Assembly: GCA_018267155.1 (NCBI GenBank)
Contig: JAFDZE010000012.1
Span: 1 to 35,711, forward strand
Length of the DNA: 35,711 nt
Direction of reading: 5' to 3'
DNA from: Bacteroidota bacterium
Lineage (GTDB): Bacteria > Bacteroidota > Bacteroidia > Flavobacteriales_F > PHOS-HE28
Below, in pieces: positions 31,544 to 35,711 of the stretch (within the stretch, counting starts at the first letter, position 1; each line of letters starts with the position of its first letter). Made by a program: the position numbers and the translations under genes. A model generated the notes under the pieces. The model saw only the letters and a list, made by a program, of their open reading frames with translations, ran no database searches and was not told where the DNA came from.

Positions 31544-32236
31544 ATGAACAAGCACATCCTTTCCCTGACCGCTGGCGTGTTGTTCACCACCGGTGCGTTC
31601 ACGCAGGAGATCGCGCATACAGCATCGCTCACCGTGCCCATGCCGCTGAATTTCGCGCATGCGGGCGATGCCATCCAGAACTACGCGGCAAGTGCAGGCA
31701 TGCGGTACACGTTCAGGAGCGCGGGGGATCTCTCGATGGCCCTTGCCGCTGCGCACGAATGGCGGAACACGCGCTTGTACCGTGGTGTTCAGGACGGAAC
31801 CGAAATGTACACCGACCTGAGCGGTCGAGCGTTCCAGTTCCAGGTGCTGGGCCTCTACAAGATCGGCACGTGTACGCACACCTGTGGGGGCGAATTCAGC
31901 GCGTTACTGGGCGCCGATCTTTCCTTGCCCTACGGGAAACGATCACAGCCGGTCCTGAACAACGAGAGCGGGGTTTCCCGTTCGGTGGGACTCGGCAACC
32001 GCACCGGTTTCGGCCTGCACGCCGGTCTGATGATGCGCAAGGCGTTGTGCTCGCATCTCGGTTTCTTCGTCCAACCCGAGGTCGGCTACCGCGTGGTGCT
32101 GGACCATCCTGACTATGTCGAACTGCTGGGGCTTCCCGAACAGAAGAACGACCTCAGCGGCCGTTTCACGCTGGGGCTTCAGATGGGCATCTACCTGAAG
32201 TTGGATAAGAGAATGTGCCCGGCCCGGAAGGGCTGA
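31544..32236 (+). CDS. Small outer-membrane beta-barrel-like protein
   Basis: A 230-residue exported protein of unknown function. The first 20 residues are a signal peptide (KH start, hydrophobic LSLTAGVLFTTGAF). The rest has alternating polar/hydrophobic strands and ends in GLQMGIYLKL, as in small outer-membrane barrels of Bacteroidota such as the PorT/OMP_b-brl group. Cysteines cluster in TCTHTCGG and KALCSH, plus one close to the end. It has its own promoter octamer and lies between two glycan genes. It may be a channel or anchor for the surface polymer, but that is only a guess from location. Confidence 0.7.
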   Translation: MNKHILSLTAGVLFTTGAFTQEIAHTASLTVPMPLNFAHAGDAIQNYAASAGMRYTFRSAGDLSMALAAAHEWRNTRLYRGVQDGTEMYTDLSGRAFQFQVLGLYKIGTCTHTCGGEFSALLGADLSLPYGKRSQPVLNNESGVSRSVGLGNRTGFGLHAGLMMRKALCSHLGFFVQPEVGYRVVLDHPDYVELLGLPEQKNDLSGRFTLGLQMGIYLKLDKRMCPARKG

Positions 32237-32258
32237 TCGGGACTTCCGACCCTCTGGT

Positions 32259-32296
32259 CCTCGGAGCTGTCAACGGCCGGTCAGCTCTCCGCGAGG
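32259..32296 (+). terminator. Candidate hairpin after the outer-membrane protein gene
   Basis: GAGCTG (32264-32269) pairs with CAGCTC (32282-32287) and an outer CCTCG (32259-32263) with CGAGG (32292-32296), with a four-base bulge. It follows the stop by about 20 bp but has no U-tract. Confidence 0.25.
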
Positions 32297-32337
32297 ATCG
32301 GACCGTTGGCGAACCACCTTGCGGTGAGCTTGCCCTG

Positions 32338-32345
32338 TATTTTCG
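32338..32345 (+). promoter_or_regulatory. Bacteroidetes-type -7 promoter element
   Basis: TATTTTCG matches TAnnTTYG and ends only six bases before the epimerase ATG at 32352, so the transcript would have almost no leader. A TTG at 32319-32321 lies 16 bp upstream. Confidence 0.45.
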
Positions 32346-32351
32346 CGCGCC

Positions 32352-33281
32352 ATGGGCAAGAACGTCCTCATCACCGGCGGTGCCGGTTTCATCGGCTCAG
32401 CGCTCAGCAAGCAATTGCAGGAGGATGGCCATGCGGTTGCCGTGCTCGACAACCTGAGCTTCGGCCGCAGGCATCTGGCCGGAGTGTTCGACGATCGCTT
32501 CTTCGAAGTGGACATCCGGGCGCGCGAGGCGACCCGAAAAGTGCTGGCCGATACGCGTCCGGAGATCGTGCTCCACCTGGCCGCTGTCCACTTCATCCCA
32601 TACTGCAACCAGCACCCCGTGGAAGCGGCTGACATCAACATCAACGGTACGATCAATGTGCTGGACGCCGCGCAGGCCATCGAGAGCGTGGAGCAGGTCT
32701 TCGTGGCGAGCACTGCGGCCGTGTACCCCATTGCCGATGGCGCCATGGACGAGCAGCATGTGCTGGGGCCCATGGACATTTACGGGACCACCAAGCTGGC
32801 CACCGAGAAGCTCGCCAGTGAATTCCACCTGCGCACGGGGATCCCCACCATCGTGGGTCGCTTCTTCAACGCCTTCGGACCGAACGAAACTAATCCGCAT
32901 CTCTTTCCGGAGATCCAACGCCAGGTGCTCAGTGGAGCGCGTACGTTGAAGCTGGGCAACCTCGATCCCAAGCGGGATTACATCCACACCGAGGACATGA
33001 GCCGCGCCATGAGCGCCCTGCTCAGTAAAGGCGTATCGGGATACGATGTGTTCAATATCGGGCGGGGCATCGAGTACAGCGTGCGCGAGATCGTGGCCGC
33101 ATTCGAACGTCAACTCGGCGAGCCGCTCACCATCGAGGTGGACCCGGCGCGCGTGCGCAAGGTGGAGCGTCAGCACCTGCTGGCCGATGTGCGCAAGTTG
33201 AAGGCCGCAACAGGCTGGGAGCCGAAGTGGGATATCGACCAGGGGGTAGCGACCCTGCTCACGGAGCATGTCGAACAGTAA
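32352..33281 (+). CDS. NAD-dependent nucleotide-sugar epimerase/dehydratase
   Basis: A 309-residue extended short-chain dehydrogenase. The NAD-binding GGAGFIG (9-15), VLDNLSFGRR (31-40), the active-site STAAVYP (120-126) and Tyr144/Lys148 of the catalytic YxxxK (MDIYGTTK) are all present. The later GRFFNAFGP and RDYIHTEDMSRA blocks fit UDP-glucose/UDP-GlcNAc 4-epimerases and GDP-sugar relatives. It would supply an activated sugar for the cluster. The start is fixed by the NAD-binding strand. The following GT4 gene begins inside its last codons (14-bp overlap), so the two are probably co-expressed. Confidence 0.92.
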   Translation: MGKNVLITGGAGFIGSALSKQLQEDGHAVAVLDNLSFGRRHLAGVFDDRFFEVDIRAREATRKVLADTRPEIVLHLAAVHFIPYCNQHPVEAADININGTINVLDAAQAIESVEQVFVASTAAVYPIADGAMDEQHVLGPMDIYGTTKLATEKLASEFHLRTGIPTIVGRFFNAFGPNETNPHLFPEIQRQVLSGARTLKLGNLDPKRDYIHTEDMSRAMSALLSKGVSGYDVFNIGRGIEYSVREIVAAFERQLGEPLTIEVDPARVRKVERQHLLADVRKLKAATGWEPKWDIDQGVATLLTEHVEQ

Positions 33282-34395
33282 GCTCCGCATCGCGCTCTGC
33301 ACGGACGGCGTCCATCCACATGCAATGGGTGGAATGCAACGTCATTCGCGGCTGCTGGCCGAGCATCTGGCACGTTCGGGCCGGGTGGAACTCACCGTGC
33401 TGCACCCGCATCCGGTCGGGATCTTCGATCCGGCCCTGGGCATACGTGAGGTGCACGTGCCCGACATCGACAGGACCAAATTCTACCTGCGCGAACTGTG
33501 GCGGTACAGCGACCGGACAGGGAAGGAACTCGAGACCTTGGGGGCCGATGTGATCCTTTCGCAGGGTTTCTGCGTGTGGAAAGGTATCGACCGCTTCAGC
33601 CATCGGCTGATCGTTCACCCCCATGGACTGGAGATGTTCCAGATGCTCACCCGCAAAGAGCGCGTGCTGGGCTGGCCCTTCCGGGCGGCCTTGAAACACA
33701 TCGTTCGACGCGGTGCGGTGGTGATCAGCCTCGGGGGCAAACTCACAGGCATATTGCACGATCTGGCGGCTGGGAGCAAGTGCCGGGTGGTCGTCCTGCC
33801 CAACGCGACCGATGTCCCTGCCGCGCCGCCCGCTCCACCGCCCCCGACCGGGCCGCTCAAGCTGCTCTTCGTGGGCCGCTTCGCCTTCAACAAGGGGCTG
33901 GATGTCCTGATGGCCGTTGCCGAACGACTGGTGAAGGAAGGGTTGCAGGACCGCGTACGCTTCCAACTCGCTGGCGATGGTCCCCTGCTGGAAATATACC
34001 AGCGCACAGGTCTTCCGGTCAACGTTGAGTTGCTGGGAAGGGTGGATGATGCGCGGCTCAGCGAACTGTATGCGACATGCGCCGCGCTGGTCCTGCCCAC
34101 CCGGTTCGAGGGCATGCCCACCGTGGTGCTCGAGGCCATGGCGCGGGCCAGACCGGTCATCGTGAGCGACGTGGGCGCCAGCGGTGAACTCGTTTCGCCG
34201 CACAACGGGTACCTGCTCCCGCCGGGGGATGCCGAGCAGTTGTACAACGCGGTGCTGGCTTTCGCCCACCGGTCGCCGGAGGTCCGCACCAGAATGGGGG
34301 CTTTCAGCTTTGACCGTGTGAAGGAGATCTTCAGCTGGCCGGTGGTGACGGAGCGCTTCGTGAAGTTGTTCGAGGACGTGGCCCTGCCGCGTTGA
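33268..34395 (+). CDS. GT4-family glycosyltransferase
   Basis: A 375-residue GT-B enzyme. It starts with LRIALCTDGVHPHAMGGMQRH (6-26), where the GG loop binds the donor phosphates, has VLPNATDV (176-183) in the hinge, LLFVGRFAFNKGLD (199-212) at the start of the second domain, and the E-x7-E pair Glu281 and Glu289 in FEGMPTVVLEAMARARPVI. A run of prolines (186-193) forms the linker between domains. The gene overlaps the epimerase gene by 14 bp and converges on the next gene with only four bases between the stops. Confidence 0.93.
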   Translation: MSNSKLRIALCTDGVHPHAMGGMQRHSRLLAEHLARSGRVELTVLHPHPVGIFDPALGIREVHVPDIDRTKFYLRELWRYSDRTGKELETLGADVILSQGFCVWKGIDRFSHRLIVHPHGLEMFQMLTRKERVLGWPFRAALKHIVRRGAVVISLGGKLTGILHDLAAGSKCRVVVLPNATDVPAAPPAPPPPTGPLKLLFVGRFAFNKGLDVLMAVAERLVKEGLQDRVRFQLAGDGPLLEIYQRTGLPVNVELLGRVDDARLSELYATCAALVLPTRFEGMPTVVLEAMARARPVIVSDVGASGELVSPHNGYLLPPGDAEQLYNAVLAFAHRSPEVRTRMGAFSFDRVKEIFSWPVVTERFVKLFEDVALPR

Positions 34396-34399
34396 TCGT

Positions 34400-35677
34400 T
34401 CAGGCCAGCACCTCGCGTACGAGCCTATCGGTGATGTGGCTGAGCAGATGCCCGCTCAGATCCGCATCCGGGTCGATCGCGATGGTCCGCTCCCCCCGGA
34501 TGATGCGCGGGAGTTCGTACGCCACCTCGTCCACACGGATGGATGCGCCCAGTCCTCGCTCTGTGATCGTGCGTCCCACACGGCCCTCGGCACCCACGTG
34601 CAGCACAGGTTTCCGCAAGTAGAATATCTCGTTGAATTTGGTGCCCAGGAAGTCCTTGTTGGGCCTGGGGATGAAGATGACCACCAGGTCGGCCGCGGCG
34701 ATGAGCGGGAAGATCGCCTTCGGGGGCAGCGGCGCATGGAAGCGGATGTGAGCACCCAGCCCCCGCGCCTCGGCCTTCGCCCGGTACGCCTCCGTGCCGT
34801 GGCCGGTGATGTACAGATCGAAGAATGTTCGTGCTGATCGTTCGGGATCTTTATCGCGCAGCCGCTCGAAGGCCCGCAACACCTCCTCGAAGTACGCTTC
34901 GGCCTCTTCGGCCCCGTACAGGCTGCCCGCATAGATCATGCGGTATTCGTTGTCGTTCCGTGCGATGGGACCGGTCCCCATCTCCTCCGGATCGATCGCA
35001 TGGGGGAGCAGGATATAACGCGCGGGATCCCCTCCGTACGTATGCCGCAGGTGCTCAACGATGTCCGGCGCGGGGGAGATGAGTTTGTTGAAGACCCGGG
35101 CCACTTCCGCCTCGCGCCGTTGTTCCTCGGCTTTCCGACGCGGGCTCAGCACGCCTTGGCCATAGTAGTGCCCCCAGGTCCAGGGGTCGCGGAAGTCCGC
35201 CACCAGCTTCAGGTCCGGGAACACCCCACGCAAGGCACAGGTATGGGCCATAAGCCCGAATGGTGCGCCGGTGACCACCACGTGGTGGATGTTGTGTCCT
35301 CGGATGAGCGCCGTACAGGTATCCACCAACTGCTTGCGCCACAGTACCGACTTGTCCAGCCAGTTGCCCCGGGTGATCAGTGGCAGCAATCGCGACCACA
35401 CGCGGTACATCACCTTCGCGCCGATGGTGGTGAGCGGCCTCTTGAAAAGTACGGTGGGATACCGCTGCGGCAGCGGGTGTGCCGTGATGCCGGGGCGGTC
35501 GGCATCATCCGTCCAGAGCGAGCCCATGAGGTCTTCACTGCCGGCGCTGTGCACCACATGCACCGGGTGCCCACGCCGGGCCAGCTCTTTGGCGAACTTG
35601 GCCCAGCGCCGCCCGCCGATGCCCTTGTAGGGCGGAAAGGTGTGGCTGATGATGAGGATCGGTTCGCCGGGTATCAT
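34400..35677 (-). CDS. GT4-like glycosyltransferase
   Basis: A 425-residue GT-B glycosyltransferase. It has SHTFPPYKGIGGRRWAKFAK (11-30) with the donor-loop GG, VTGAPFG (135-141), ADFRDPWTWG (160-169), the second-domain start MIYAGSLYG (247-255) and LGTKFNEIFYLRKPVL (344-359), in which a Glu takes the place of the second E of GT4 enzymes. The blocks ADFRDPW and TGAPF are recurrent in GT4-like enzymes of surface-glycan clusters. The start at 35677 lies seven bases after a -7 octamer, so the mRNA is likely nearly leaderless. It is complete within the window. Confidence 0.9.
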   Translation of the reverse strand: MIPGEPILIISHTFPPYKGIGGRRWAKFAKELARRGHPVHVVHSAGSEDLMGSLWTDDADRPGITAHPLPQRYPTVLFKRPLTTIGAKVMYRVWSRLLPLITRGNWLDKSVLWRKQLVDTCTALIRGHNIHHVVVTGAPFGLMAHTCALRGVFPDLKLVADFRDPWTWGHYYGQGVLSPRRKAEEQRREAEVARVFNKLISPAPDIVEHLRHTYGGDPARYILLPHAIDPEEMGTGPIARNDNEYRMIYAGSLYGAEEAEAYFEEVLRAFERLRDKDPERSARTFFDLYITGHGTEAYRAKAEARGLGAHIRFHAPLPPKAIFPLIAAADLVVIFIPRPNKDFLGTKFNEIFYLRKPVLHVGAEGRVGRTITERGLGASIRVDEVAYELPRIIRGERTIAIDPDADLSGHLLSHITDRLVREVLA

Positions 35678-35684
35678 GGGCGGG

Positions 35685-35692
35685 CGAAAGTA
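35685..35692 (-). promoter_or_regulatory. Bacteroidetes-type -7 promoter element
   Basis: Minus-strand TACTTTCG matches TAnnTTYG and ends seven bases before the GT4-like start at 35677, which predicts a very short or absent leader. Confidence 0.45.
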
Positions 35693-35711
35693 TCCCGAGC
35701 GGGGCCGAGGG

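Noticed and set aside
1-35711. CRISPR arrays, tRNA or rRNA genes, phage or transposon parts
   Set aside because: No spaced direct repeats, cloverleaf-like sequences, integrase or transposase motifs, or terminal inverted repeats were seen on either strand.

Overview
The window is a GC-rich stretch of a surface or exopolysaccharide biosynthesis island, most likely from a member of the Bacteroidota, possibly a high-GC flavobacterial lineage. Three things point there. Almost every gene start that follows a real gap is preceded by an octamer of the form TAnnTTYG, which is the Bacteroidetes -7 promoter element. Starts lack Shine-Dalgarno sequences. The exosortase and its tiny C-terminal-signal substrate match the Bacteroidota XrtX/PID-CTERM type. 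No rRNA, tRNA, CRISPR array, integrase or insertion sequence was seen. The assignment is inference, because no housekeeping marker is present.

Layout. (1) 1-8293, minus strand: a clipped MBOAT acyltransferase, six glycosyltransferases (three GT4-like, three GT2-like) and two SAM methyltransferases. (2) 8451-9668, plus strand: a lone APH/choline-kinase-like phosphotransferase. (3) 9703-21550, minus strand: a long unit that reads, in transcription order, Wzc-like co-polymerase/tyrosine kinase, ABC permease (Wzm), ABC ATPase with C-terminal glycan-binding domain (Wzt), methyltransferase, CDP-glycerol-type glycerophosphotransferase, DegT aminotransferase, WbqC-family protein, a short DegT-like protein, an ATP-grasp/HAD fusion and an FkbM methyltransferase with an added N-terminal domain. 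(4) 21551-21877: a divergent regulatory region with promoters facing both ways and a nested inverted repeat. (5) 21878-28505, plus strand: a 74-residue PID-CTERM substrate, an exosortase, an associated membrane protein, a GT2, a hexapeptide acyltransferase, an SGNH-like protein, an MBOAT acyltransferase and a UDP-GlcNAc 2-epimerase. (6) 28608-29723, minus strand: an AT-richer acyltransferase-3 gene, followed by about 520 bp without a convincing gene. (7) 30245-34395, plus strand: GT4, a small beta-barrel-like outer-membrane protein, an NAD-dependent sugar epimerase and another GT4. A convergent GT4 lies at 34400-35677.

How it fits together (inference). The glycosyltransferases and the glycerophosphotransferase-like enzyme would build a decorated polymer from activated sugars supplied in part by the epimerases and aminotransferases. 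Methyl and acyl groups are added by the methyltransferase, MBOAT/SGNH, hexapeptide and acyltransferase-3 proteins. Wzm/Wzt would export the glycan across the inner membrane, with the Wzc-like protein controlling length or assembly. The exosortase cassette, divergent from wzc, suggests that a very small secreted peptide is processed in step with glycan production. The most unusual parts are this minimal exosortase cassette, the ATP-grasp/HAD plus two-domain FkbM pair, and the DegT/WbqC/mini-DegT trio.
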